A stretch of DNA of 7,422 nt. Source: DASRTE01 sp035656095 (GTDB lineage: Bacteria; Actinomycetota; Actinomycetes; Jiangellales; Jiangellaceae). The position numbers and the translations under genes are program-made. This document shows, one piece after another, positions 1 to 5,794 of the stretch. Location: assembly GCA_035656095.1 (NCBI GenBank), contig DASRTE010000221.1, positions 1-7,422 of the forward strand, given 5' to 3'. Position 1 is the first letter of the stretch; every line of letters starts with the position of its first letter. The notes beneath the pieces are model-generated. The model worked only from the letters and a program-made list of their open reading frames with translations, was not told the DNA's origin and ran no database searches.

Positions 1-692
1 AGGTGCTGGCCCTGCTCGGGTTCGTCCTCATCGTCGTGGCGACGCCGAGAGAACGCGTGGGAGCGTTCGCCGGCTACGCCGTGCTGCTCGCCGCCGTGGC
101 GGCGGTCGCGAGGATCCCGGCCGGGTTCATCGTCCGCCGGATGGTGGTCGAGATCCCGTTCGTGGCATTCGCCGTCCTCATGCCTGTTGTCTCCGGGGGA
201 GTACGCGTCGACGTGCTCGGCGTGTCGCTGTCGCAGGACGGGCTGCTCTCGGGCTGGAACCTGCTGGCCAAGGGAACGCTCGGTGTCGTGGCGTCGATCC
301 TGCTGGCGGCGACCACCGACGCGCGTGCGCTGCTGATGGGCCTGCAGCGATTGCGCCTGCCCGCCCGACTGGTCGAGATCGCGGCATTCATGGTCCGCTA
401 TGTCGAGGTTGTCGCGGCCGAGATGCACAGGATGCGCGTCGCTCGCGAGTCGCGGGCCTTCCACGCACGGCACCTGGGCCACCTGAGGGTGGTCGCGCAG
501 GGTGCGGGAGCGCTGTTCGTTCGGACCTACGAGCGGGGCGAACGAGTCCACCTCGCGATGCTGTCCCGCGGGTATGCAGGCGCGATGCCCGTGATCGATG
601 CGAGGCCGACCCGGTTGGCGCCGCCGGTGCTCGCGGCTGCGCTGCCGGTCGCGGCACTGGCCGTCGCCTGGGCGGGTGCGGTATGGCTGTGA
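1..692 (+). CDS. cbiQ: CbiQ-type transmembrane (T) component of an ECF cobalt/nickel transporter, 5' partial
   Basis: This is the membrane-embedded coupling subunit of an energy-coupling-factor importer, which links the ATPase to the substrate-binding membrane protein. The visible 229 residues begin inside a hydrophobic segment that in the family follows an N-terminal stretch, so the gene starts before the window; the GTG at position 3 is probably an internal valine codon. Hydrophobic segments lie at about residues 1-14, 21-40, 48-66, 88-105 and 208-229. The cytoplasmic coupling helices carry the family's Arg-containing motifs: ARESRAF around residue 147 and MLSRGY around residue 185. The 3' end overlaps the ATPase gene by 10 bases, showing an operon and probable translational coupling. 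The family and this neighbour point to cobalt or nickel uptake, possibly feeding cobalamin synthesis. The substrate is inferred, because the S component (CbiM/CbiN) is not in view. Confidence 0.9.
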   Translation, partial: VLALLGFVLIVVATPRERVGAFAGYAVLLAAVAAVARIPAGFIVRRMVVEIPFVAFAVLMPVVSGGVRVDVLGVSLSQDGLLSGWNLLAKGTLGVVASILLAATTDARALLMGLQRLRLPARLVEIAAFMVRYVEVVAAEMHRMRVARESRAFHARHLGHLRVVAQGAGALFVRTYERGERVHLAMLSRGYAGAMPVIDARPTRLAPPVLAAALPVAALAVAWAGAVWL

Positions 693-1492
693 ATCCGTCG
701 ATCGACGTTCGCGGCCTCGCCTACGCCTATCCCGACGGCCACCAGGCTCTGTACGGCATCGACCTCGTCGTCGGACGCGGGGAGCGCGTGGCGCTGCTCG
801 GCCCCAACGGAGCCGGTAAGACGACCTTGGTGCTCCATCTCAACGGCATCCTGACCCCGGGTGCCGGGGACGTGCGGATCGGCGGCCTCGATGTCCGGCG
901 TCACGACCGCGACGCACTCCGCGAGGTCCGTCGGCGCGTCGGGATCGTGTTCCAGGACCCGGACGACCAGTTGTTCATGCCGACCGTCCGTGACGACGTC
1001 GCGTTCGGCCCGGCCAACCTCGGCCTACGGGGTCCCGAGCTCGATGCCCGGGTCGATGCCGCGCTGCGGGCAGTCGGGATGACCGACGTGGCCGACCGGC
1101 CGCCACACCACCTCTCGTTCGGGCAGCGCCGGCGGGTGGCCGTGGCGACCGTGCTCGCCATGGAGCCCGAGGTCCTCGTTCTCGACGAGCCCACCAGCAA
1201 CCTCGATCCCGCGAGTCGGCGCGAGCTCGCCGAGGTGCTCGAATCGCTAGAGGTGACACTGCTCGTGGTGACCCACGATCTGCCGTACGCCATGGAGCTG
1301 TGCGACCGGTCCATCGTGCTCTCCGGTGGGACGGTCGTGGCCGACGGTGGCACGGCCGACGTGCTGGCCGACGCGGCCATGCTGCGCGAGCACAGGCTGG
1401 AACTTCCGTACGGGTTCGATCCTCAGTCGGTTCCTGGTCGACGAACTGGGTACGGTGGTGCCCGGTCCACGAAGACGGCGGCCAGGAGGTGA
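683..1492 (+). CDS. cbiO: CbiO-type ATP-binding (A) component of an ECF cobalt/nickel transporter
   Basis: This is the cytoplasmic ABC ATPase that powers the importer with CbiQ. All nucleotide-binding motifs are present in the 269-residue product: Walker A GPNGAGKT (about 40-47), Q-loop Gln91 in VFQDPDDQLF, signature LSFGQ (144-148), Walker B VLVLDEP with catalytic Glu169, D-loop NLDP, and switch His198 in VTHDLPYA. The DPDDQLF sequence after the Q-loop and the LSFGQ signature are typical of ECF/CbiO ATPases rather than of exporters. The ATG at 683 lies inside the end of cbiQ, giving a 10-base overlap. The protein ends in a basic, low-complexity tail after residue 245 that is not part of the core fold. 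The DNA coding for that tail contains a candidate stress promoter for the next gene. The ATPase family is certain; the metal specificity is inferred. Confidence 0.93.
   Translation: MAVNPSIDVRGLAYAYPDGHQALYGIDLVVGRGERVALLGPNGAGKTTLVLHLNGILTPGAGDVRIGGLDVRRHDRDALREVRRRVGIVFQDPDDQLFMPTVRDDVAFGPANLGLRGPELDARVDAALRAVGMTDVADRPPHHLSFGQRRRVAVATVLAMEPEVLVLDEPTSNLDPASRRELAEVLESLEVTLLVVTHDLPYAMELCDRSIVLSGGTVVADGGTADVLADAAMLREHRLELPYGFDPQSVPGRRTGYGGARSTKTAARR
1429..1453 (+). promoter_or_regulatory. Candidate SigB/SigF-type stress promoter inside the end of cbiO
   Basis: GGTT at 1429-1432 and GGGTAC at 1448-1453 are separated by exactly 15 bases. This fits the known actinobacterial stress sigma pattern (GNNT or GTTT, 14-17 bases, GGGTAC/T). 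The site ends 41 bases before the DUF3618 start codon. The same geometry recurs at 7041-7065 in front of another small membrane protein gene. The assignment is by pattern only; a transcription start has not been seen. Confidence 0.5.
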
Positions 1493-1494
1493 TC
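1484..1494 (+). promoter_or_regulatory. Extended Shine-Dalgarno sequence of the DUF3618 gene
   Basis: AGGAGGTGATC is an 11-base perfect complement to the conserved 3' end of bacterial 16S rRNA and directly abuts the ATG at 1495. Its core AGGAGG is 5 bases from the start. The element contains the cbiO stop codon TGA (1490-1492). It fixes the start of the downstream gene. Confidence 0.85.
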
Positions 1495-1848
1495 ATGAGC
1501 GAGCCCGACGCGGTGCTGCCGGCCTCACGCCGCGCCATGCCGGGGCCGGCGCCGGACAAGCCCGCCGCCGCTGTGGGTGAGCTCCCGCCCGAGCCCGAAC
1601 CGACCCCTCAGCGCTCGGCGGCCGAGATCGAGCAGGAGCTCGACAAGACCACCGACCGACTTGCCGCCCGGGTCGACGCGCTCGTCGATCGGGTGAGTCC
1701 CGCGGCGATCGCCGACCGAGGCCGCGCCGCCCTGCGGCGAGCCGTCATGACGCCGCAGGGCCGCCCACGCGCAGAGGTCGTCGGTGCGCTGATCGGCGGA
1801 CTCATCGGGATCGCCGCGCTGGTGTGGCGGGCACGGCACCGGGACTGA
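1495..1848 (+). CDS. DUF3618 family small membrane-anchored protein
   Basis: The product has 117 residues. Residues 1-40 are rich in Pro, Ala and Glu and probably disordered. Residues 41-70 form the characteristic DUF3618 amphipathic helix (RSAAEIEQELDKTTDRLAARV, then VDALVDRVSP), which in the family begins with a conserved Arg and ends at Ser-Pro. Residues 93-111 are a hydrophobic transmembrane segment followed by a short basic end. The family is common in actinobacteria and other bacteria, has no established function, and is often found beside envelope-stress or phage-holin-like small membrane proteins. The start is set by the perfect Shine-Dalgarno sequence at 1484-1494; the stop of cbiO lies 2 bases before it. 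The gene could be read through from the transporter operon or transcribed from the stress-type promoter at 1429-1453. The family call is by recognition of the helix pattern. Confidence 0.82.
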   Translation: MSEPDAVLPASRRAMPGPAPDKPAAAVGELPPEPEPTPQRSAAEIEQELDKTTDRLAARVDALVDRVSPAAIADRGRAALRRAVMTPQGRPRAEVVGALIGGLIGIAALVWRARHRD

Positions 1849-1861
1849 CCCGACGACGCCG

Positions 1862-1867
1862 TACCCT
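1862..1867 (+). promoter_or_regulatory. -10 hexamer of a probable leaderless promoter for the GroES-like gene
   Basis: TACCCT fits the actinobacterial -10 consensus TANNNT. It is followed by exactly 7 bases and then GTG at 1875, so transcription would start at or next to the start codon. No Shine-Dalgarno sequence is present, and no convincing -35 was seen. Confidence 0.5.
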
Positions 1868-1874
1868 CGTGGGC

Positions 1875-2207
1875 GTGAGCCCCAGTACGCACGACAAGCT
1901 GCCCATGCGGATGCTCCACGACCGCGTGCTGGTGGCCCTGGACGGTGAGGCCGGGGAGCGACGGTCGTCTGCCGGCATCGTCATCCCCGCCACGGCCACC
2001 GTCGGGCGCCGGTTGTCCTGGGCACGGGTCGTCGCCGTCGGCGGCAACGTGCGGACCGTCGAGGTGGGCGACCGGGTCCTGTTCGACCCCTCCGACCGGG
2101 CCGAGGTCGAGGTCCGCGGCGACGACTACGTGCTGCTCCGTGAGCGCGACCTGCACGCGGTCGCCTCCGAGCGGCTCGGGGACGGCCAGACCGGCCTCTA
2201 CCTCTAG
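1875..2207 (+). CDS. GroES-like (Cpn10) co-chaperonin homologue, stand-alone
   Basis: The 110-residue product resembles the GroES lid of the GroEL chaperonin. It opens with the typical MLHDRVLV strand (residues 13-20, equivalent to LxDRVLV of GroES). It then has a mobile-loop-like segment, ERRSSAGIVIPATATVG (28-44), in which IVI matches the GroEL-contacting hydrophobic tripeptide. VVAVG (52-56), VGDRVLFD (64-71) and YVLLRERDLHAV (85-96) complete the fold. No groEL lies in the window, and the segment between the mobile loop and VVAVG differs from canonical GroES, so this is likely the actinobacterial GroES paralogue rather than the main one. GTG 1875 was chosen because it sits 7 bases after a TANNNT hexamer and yields the DKLPMRMLHDRV opening. 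GTG 1869 and ATG 1905 are alternatives. Whether it binds GroEL is inferred. Confidence 0.85.
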   Translation: MSPSTHDKLPMRMLHDRVLVALDGEAGERRSSAGIVIPATATVGRRLSWARVVAVGGNVRTVEVGDRVLFDPSDRAEVEVRGDDYVLLRERDLHAVASERLGDGQTGLYL

Positions 2208-2217
2208 GCCCCGCCTC

Positions 2218-2223
2218 TAGCAT
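2218..2223 (+). promoter_or_regulatory. -10 hexamer of a probable leaderless promoter for the FUSC-like gene
   Basis: TAGCAT fits TANNNT and is followed by exactly 7 bases before GTG 2231, the same geometry as the preceding gene. No ribosome binding site lies before the GTG. The site starts 10 bases after the GroES-like stop codon. Confidence 0.5.
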
Positions 2224-2230
2224 CGACTCC

Positions 2231-3421
2231 GTGTCCGGCGAGCCGACCGACGCCGTGTACGGCGAGCCGCGCGATCCGCCGCAGCGCCGGGGGGAGGAGG
2301 CACTGGAGGCGCTGGCAGCGCGCTCGAGGCAGGGCGCTCGTGACAGGCTGTGTCGGCTCCGTCTCACCGCCGTTCCCATCCTGCAATGCGCTGTGGGGGC
2401 CGCCCTGGCGTGGTGGGTCGCGACCAGCCCGCTGATCGGGCACGAGCAGCCCTTCTTTGCGCCGATCGCGGCGCTGATCTCGCTCGGTGTGGGGCTCGGT
2501 CAGCGGCTGCCGCGGGTGGTCGAGCTCGTCGTCGGCGTGGCCGTGGGCGTGCTCGTGGGAGACCTGTTGGTGGCATGGATCGGCACCGGCGTCGCCCAGA
2601 TCGCGCTCGTGGTGGCGCTGGCCATGGTCGGGGCCGTCGCGCTGGGCGGCGGTGCGGTGATCGTCACACAGGCCGCGGCCTCTGCCGTTCTGGTGGCGAC
2701 GCTCACGCCGACAGCCGACGAGGGTGTCAACCTCGACCGGTTCGTCGACACCCTGGTCGGCGGGGGCATCGGTCTGGTGGTCAGCGCCCTGCTGCTTCCG
2801 GTCAACCCGCTCTCGGTCGCCCGCCGCGAGCTCGACCCACTGCTCAAGACACTCGCCGAGCTGATCGACGACTGTGCCGACGCGCTGGCCGACCGCGACC
2901 GGGCCGGCGCCGCTCTGGCCCTCGGCCGAGCACGGGACACGCAGGCGGCGGTCGATGCCGCGCACGAGGCAGTGGAGGGGTCGTCGGAGGTTGCCATGAT
3001 CGCTCCGGTGCGCTGGCGAAAGCGTGGTCAGCTCGTCGGCTACCTCGACGCCGCCGATCCGGTCGACCACATCTCGCGCGACCTGCGGGTCCTGGCCCGG
3101 CACGTGGTCAGCATGCTGCGCCGGGGAGAGCCGGTGCCCTCGACGCTGCCGCAGTCGTTGCGTGCGCTGGCCGGTGCGGTGAGGTTGCTGCGGATCGAGC
3201 TCGGACACGGCGACGAGCCACGGGAGAGCCGGGCCTCCGCCGTGGCGGCCGCCGAGCTCGCGACCGAGGCCCTGGACGAGACCGGGGGCTTCGCCGGCCA
3301 GGTCGTCGTGGCGCAGACCCGCTCGCTGGCGGTCGACGTCCTGCGGGCCACCGGGCTGGAGCGGGAGCAGGCGCTCGGCCTGTTGCCGTCCCTGCCGCCT
3401 GGTCCGGTCAGCTACGGATGA
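2231..3421 (+). CDS. FUSC / aromatic-acid-exporter-like integral membrane protein
   Basis: The product has 396 residues. A charged N-terminal 44 residues is followed by about six hydrophobic segments (roughly 46-66, 75-90, 97-117, 121-140, 141-159, 173-191), then a cytoplasmic, mainly helical C-terminal half (195-396) rich in Ala, Leu, Arg and Asp. The opening membrane pair, with Gln52, Glu72 and the FFAPIAALISLGVGLGQR sequence, together with the six-helix half followed by a helical domain, is typical of FUSC/ArAE proteins. These are linked to efflux of aromatic acids such as fusaric acid or p-hydroxybenzoate in other bacteria. Members of this length are half-size and probably act as dimers. 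The substrate is unknown. GTG 2231 was chosen from the -10 spacing. The stop overlaps a possible ATG (3418) of the next gene. Confidence 0.8.
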   Translation: MSGEPTDAVYGEPRDPPQRRGEEALEALAARSRQGARDRLCRLRLTAVPILQCAVGAALAWWVATSPLIGHEQPFFAPIAALISLGVGLGQRLPRVVELVVGVAVGVLVGDLLVAWIGTGVAQIALVVALAMVGAVALGGGAVIVTQAAASAVLVATLTPTADEGVNLDRFVDTLVGGGIGLVVSALLLPVNPLSVARRELDPLLKTLAELIDDCADALADRDRAGAALALGRARDTQAAVDAAHEAVEGSSEVAMIAPVRWRKRGQLVGYLDAADPVDHISRDLRVLARHVVSMLRRGEPVPSTLPQSLRALAGAVRLLRIELGHGDEPRESRASAVAAAELATEALDETGGFAGQVVVAQTRSLAVDVLRATGLEREQALGLLPSLPPGPVSYG

Positions 3422-3441
3422 ACGCACGAGCGGGGGAGAAC

Positions 3442-4413
3442 ATGGCCGGGACCACGGACCTGCGGCCGATGCTCGCCGTGTCCGGCCGGCTCCCGCCCGC
3501 CCGAGAGGACGACGCCTGGTCCTACGAGCTGAAGTGGGACGGCGTACGAATGCTCGCCCACGTCGCGCCGTCATCGGTGCGCCTGATCGGACGCTCCGGC
3601 CTCGATGCGACGATCGCCTACCCGGAGCTCGCCGGGCTTGCGTCCGCTCTCGGCGGGCGCACCGCCGTGCTCGACGGCGAGGTCGCCGTCCTCGGGCCCG
3701 ACGGCAGTTCCGACTTCGGCGCCCTCGCGCCGCGGATGCACGTCCGCTCGGCCACCCGCGCCGCCGAGCTGGCGGCACGGGTGCCGGTGACGTACATCGT
3801 CTTCGACGTCCTCCGCCTCGACGGGCGTTCGACCACCGCCTTGGCCTACGCGCAGCGGCGGACGCTGGTGGAGGACCTGGTCCCTGCCGGGCCGCACTGG
3901 CAGGTGTCGCCTGCGTTCACCGGCGGTGGCACCGACCTGCTGGAGGCGAGCCGGCGGATGGGAGTCGAAGGCATCCTGGCCAAGCGGCTCGACTCGCCGT
4001 ACCGGCCGGGGCAGCGATCGACCGAGTGGGTGAAGGTCAAGAACCTGCTGACCCAAGAGGTGGTGATCGGCGGCTACACCACAGGGGAGGGCCGCCGCGC
4101 GTCGACCTTCGGTGCGTTGCTGCTCGGCGTGTCCGCCCGAGGCGGTCTCACCTACGTGGGCAGTGTGGGAACCGGCTTCGACGACCGGATGCTGAACGAC
4201 CTGGCTGGTCGGCTGCGGAGCCTGCGCACCGACCGGTCGCCCTTCGCAGGTCCGGTCGACCCGCGGCACGCGCGCGGCGCGCGGTGGGTGCGGCCGGAGT
4301 TGGTCGGGGAGGTCGCGTACGGTCAGTGGACCTCCGATGGCCGGATGCGGCACCCGGTCTGGCGTGGGCTGCGACCGGACAAGCTGCCCGGCGAGGTCGT
4401 CCGAGAGGACTGA
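3442..4413 (+). CDS. ligD: ATP-dependent DNA ligase of the LigD/LigC type (non-homologous end joining)
   Basis: This enzyme seals DNA nicks and ends using ATP, through a lysyl-AMP intermediate. In the 323-residue product the adenylation motif is KWDG with nucleophile Lys31. Further motifs are RSG (51-53), LDGE (77-80), YIVFDVL (118-124), EGILAK (176-181) and WVKVK (196-200). The C-terminal OB fold (about 205-320) ends with HPVWRGLRPDK (304-314), characteristic of the NHEJ ligases. Only the ligase part is present: there is no polymerase or 3'-phosphoesterase domain. The polymerase part is a separate convergent gene whose stop lies 35 bases beyond this stop. The start is ATG 3442, preceded by GGGGGAG at 3432-3438. 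ATG 3418, overlapping the FUSC stop as ATGA, would add 8 residues and is a fair alternative. The symbol is given for the ligase part of a split LigD; a LigC name is equally possible. Confidence 0.92.
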   Translation: MAGTTDLRPMLAVSGRLPPAREDDAWSYELKWDGVRMLAHVAPSSVRLIGRSGLDATIAYPELAGLASALGGRTAVLDGEVAVLGPDGSSDFGALAPRMHVRSATRAAELAARVPVTYIVFDVLRLDGRSTTALAYAQRRTLVEDLVPAGPHWQVSPAFTGGGTDLLEASRRMGVEGILAKRLDSPYRPGQRSTEWVKVKNLLTQEVVIGGYTTGEGRRASTFGALLLGVSARGGLTYVGSVGTGFDDRMLNDLAGRLRSLRTDRSPFAGPVDPRHARGARWVRPELVGEVAYGQWTSDGRMRHPVWRGLRPDKLPGEVVRED

Positions 4414-4448
4414 CGGTCCGGTGGGGCCGATGACACCCGTGTGGACGG

Positions 4449-5378
4449 CTATCCGCCCGGGAGTGGGTGCGCTTCGTCGAGCAGCGGCGCCATCAGGTCG
4501 CCGTCGTCGTCGACCCTGCCCAGAGCGTCGCGGTAGTCGAAGCGCAGCGGCAGACGGGACTTGGCATTCGAGCGGGCCGCCTGCTCGACTTCGTCCCAGG
4601 TCACCGGGGTGGACACGGTCGGTTGTTCGCGCCCGCGCATCGAGTAGGGCGCAACGGTGGTCTTGGCCGCGTTGTTCTGGCTCCAGTCGACGAGGACCTT
4701 GCCTGGTCGCAGCCGCTTCTCCATTCGTGAGACGACCAGCCGCGGGTGCTCCTTCTCCAGCCGCTCGGCGAGTCGGCGGGCAAACCCGTGGACGGTGTCG
4801 ACGTCGGCCTTGCCGTCCAGCGCGACGTACATCTGCATCCCCTTCGACCCGCTGGTCTTCGGATAGGCGAGAAGTCCGTCCGCAGCCAGGGTCTCGGCCA
4901 GGATGAGCGCGACCTGGCAGCATTCGATGACGTTCGCCGGCGCACCGGGATCGAGATCGAGGACGAGGCGATCGGGGTTGCGGGCCCGGGCATCGTCGAC
5001 GCGCCATTGAGGAACGTGCATCTCCAGCACGGCGAGGTTGGCCAGCCAGACCAGCGTCGGCAGTTCGTCGCAGACGACATAGGTGACGGTCTCGGTGCCG
5101 CGCGTGCTGCCGGGAGAGGGCAGCGTGACCGTTCGCACCCAGTCCGGCGTGCCGCGCGGGGCGTTCTTCTCGAAGAAGCTGCCTGCCGCGACACCGTCCG
5201 GCCATCGCTTGCGGGTCAGTGGTCGGTCGGCGAGATGGGGCAGCAGCACCGGCGCGATCCGGGTGTAGTAGTCGATCACCTCGCCCTTGGTGGTGCCGTG
5301 CTCGGGATAGAGAACCTTGTCGAGGTTGCTCAGCCCCAGCCTGCGACCGTCGACGTCGACGATGACCTTCTTCGCCAT
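4449..5378 (-). CDS. ligD: LigD polymerase/primase domain protein (archaeo-eukaryotic primase family, NHEJ)
   Basis: This is a stand-alone polymerase domain that fills or extends ends with nucleotides, preferring ribonucleotides in studied homologues, during bacterial end joining. The 309-residue product matches the size of a bare LigD polymerase domain. Metal-binding aspartates are visible as DLD (Asp141, Asp143) and Asp231 in VLVDWSQN. Conserved surrounding motifs are LSNLDKVLYP (16-25), RPLTRKRWPDG (52-62), EMHVPQW (119-125), KTSGSKGMQMY (174-184) and AKTTVAPYSMR (238-248). The ATG at 5378 is chosen because MAKKVIVDVDGR is the typical start. The frame stays open upstream through 5855, but that part is antisense to the repeat peptide gene and has no homology. 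The gene is convergent with the ligase and divergent from the repeat peptide. Ku is not in the window. Confidence 0.92.
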   Translation of the reverse strand: MAKKVIVDVDGRRLGLSNLDKVLYPEHGTTKGEVIDYYTRIAPVLLPHLADRPLTRKRWPDGVAAGSFFEKNAPRGTPDWVRTVTLPSPGSTRGTETVTYVVCDELPTLVWLANLAVLEMHVPQWRVDDARARNPDRLVLDLDPGAPANVIECCQVALILAETLAADGLLAYPKTSGSKGMQMYVALDGKADVDTVHGFARRLAERLEKEHPRLVVSRMEKRLRPGKVLVDWSQNNAAKTTVAPYSMRGREQPTVSTPVTWDEVEQAARSNAKSRLPLRFDYRDALGRVDDDGDLMAPLLDEAHPLPGG

Positions 5379-5384
5379 GGCTGC

Positions 5385-5390
5385 AGTCTG
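5385..5390 (-). promoter_or_regulatory. Possible -10 of a leaderless promoter for the LigD polymerase gene
   Basis: Read on the minus strand, CAGACT lies 6 bases before the ATG at 5378. It matches TANNNT except at the first base, and no good Shine-Dalgarno sequence is present nearer the start. The evidence is spacing only. Confidence 0.25.
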
Positions 5391-5461
5391 CCCTGGGTTA
5401 GATCGCGCGCTGTTGCGGGCATGAGGGCGACAGCATGTCGCGTGGACATGTGCGGCGAAAC

Positions 5462-5468
5462 GGAGGGG
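5462..5468 (+). promoter_or_regulatory. Shine-Dalgarno sequence of the DGGA-repeat peptide gene
   Basis: GGAGGGG precedes ATG 5472, with the GGAGG core 5 bases from the start. It is a strong site that supports translation of the small repeat gene in this frame. I see no clear -10 or -35 in the 93 bases shared with the divergent polymerase gene. Confidence 0.75.
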
Positions 5469-5471
5469 TCG

Positions 5472-5729
5472 ATGACGCTCAGCGACGACGACATGACGAC
5501 GAGCGGTCCCGGCGGCACGGGCGCAGGACCTGCGGACGGCGGCGCCGGCCGGCAGGGCGCCGACGGCGGCGCGGATGGCGGCGCGGGTGGCGAGGGGCCG
5601 GCCGACGGCGGGGCCGACCCCGAGGGTCGGGACGGCGGCGCGGACAGCGGCGCGGGTGGCGAGGGGCCGGCCGACGGCGGCGCGAACCCGCAGGGCGTGG
5701 ACGGCGGCGCCGACGGCGGCGCACGCTGA
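5472..5729 (+). CDS. Small Asp-Gly-Gly-Ala repeat protein, candidate substrate of the adjacent oxygenase
   Basis: The 85-residue product has a short N-terminal segment (residues 1-18, starting MTLSDDDMTTSG) followed by a region built almost wholly of Gly, Ala and Asp. The tetrapeptide DGGA occurs eight times and DSGA once, within three longer repeats beginning GPADGGA. It has no Cys, Lys, His, Trp or aromatic residue and no membrane segment, and is acidic and surely disordered. A strong Shine-Dalgarno sequence precedes the ATG. The stop lies just before the JmjC oxygenase gene on the same strand, suggesting co-expression. I recall similar DGGA-repeat small proteins in other actinobacteria, some carrying uninformative names such as BatC, but no established function. 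It could be a modified peptide precursor, a calcium-binding or structural repeat protein, or a spacer protein. That it is a real gene is well supported; any role is inference. Confidence 0.75.
   Translation: MTLSDDDMTTSGPGGTGAGPADGGAGRQGADGGADGGAGGEGPADGGADPEGRDGGADSGAGGEGPADGGANPQGVDGGADGGAR
5526..5726 (+). repeat. Three tandem 69-base coding repeats (last one 63 bases)
   Basis: The units are 5526-5594, 5595-5663 and 5664-5726, each encoding GPADGGA, four variable residues (GRQG, DPEG, NPQG), one more variable residue, then DGGAD(G/S)GA. In a shifted register, 5578-5611 and 5647-5680 are identical over 34 bases including third codon positions, so the repeat arose by DNA duplication. Confidence 0.85.
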
Positions 5730-5794
5730 CCGGGTCGTCCGATCCGAGTACGCCGGGTGGTCGTCACGACGATCGCCCGGCGCTACGCCGGTGT

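Noticed and set aside
570..575. GGGTAT inside cbiQ as another stress promoter
   Set aside because: No GNNT element lies 14-16 bases upstream, and the site is mid-gene.
2350..3441. Long plus-strand open frame running into the ligase gene
   Set aside because: It is Arg/Gly/Ala-rich frame-shadow sequence overlapping the FUSC gene in another frame, with no homology; ligase homology begins near 3460.
2204..3778. Long minus-strand open frame opposite the FUSC-like gene
   Set aside because: High GC keeps the antisense frame open; the product is low-complexity Arg/Gln/His-rich with no recognisable family, while the plus strand encodes a coherent membrane protein.
4414..4448. Possible bidirectional terminator between the ligase and polymerase stops
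   Set aside because: Only scattered short complementary pieces (GTCC/GGAC, GGTG/CACC) that do not line up into one stem, and no U-tract.
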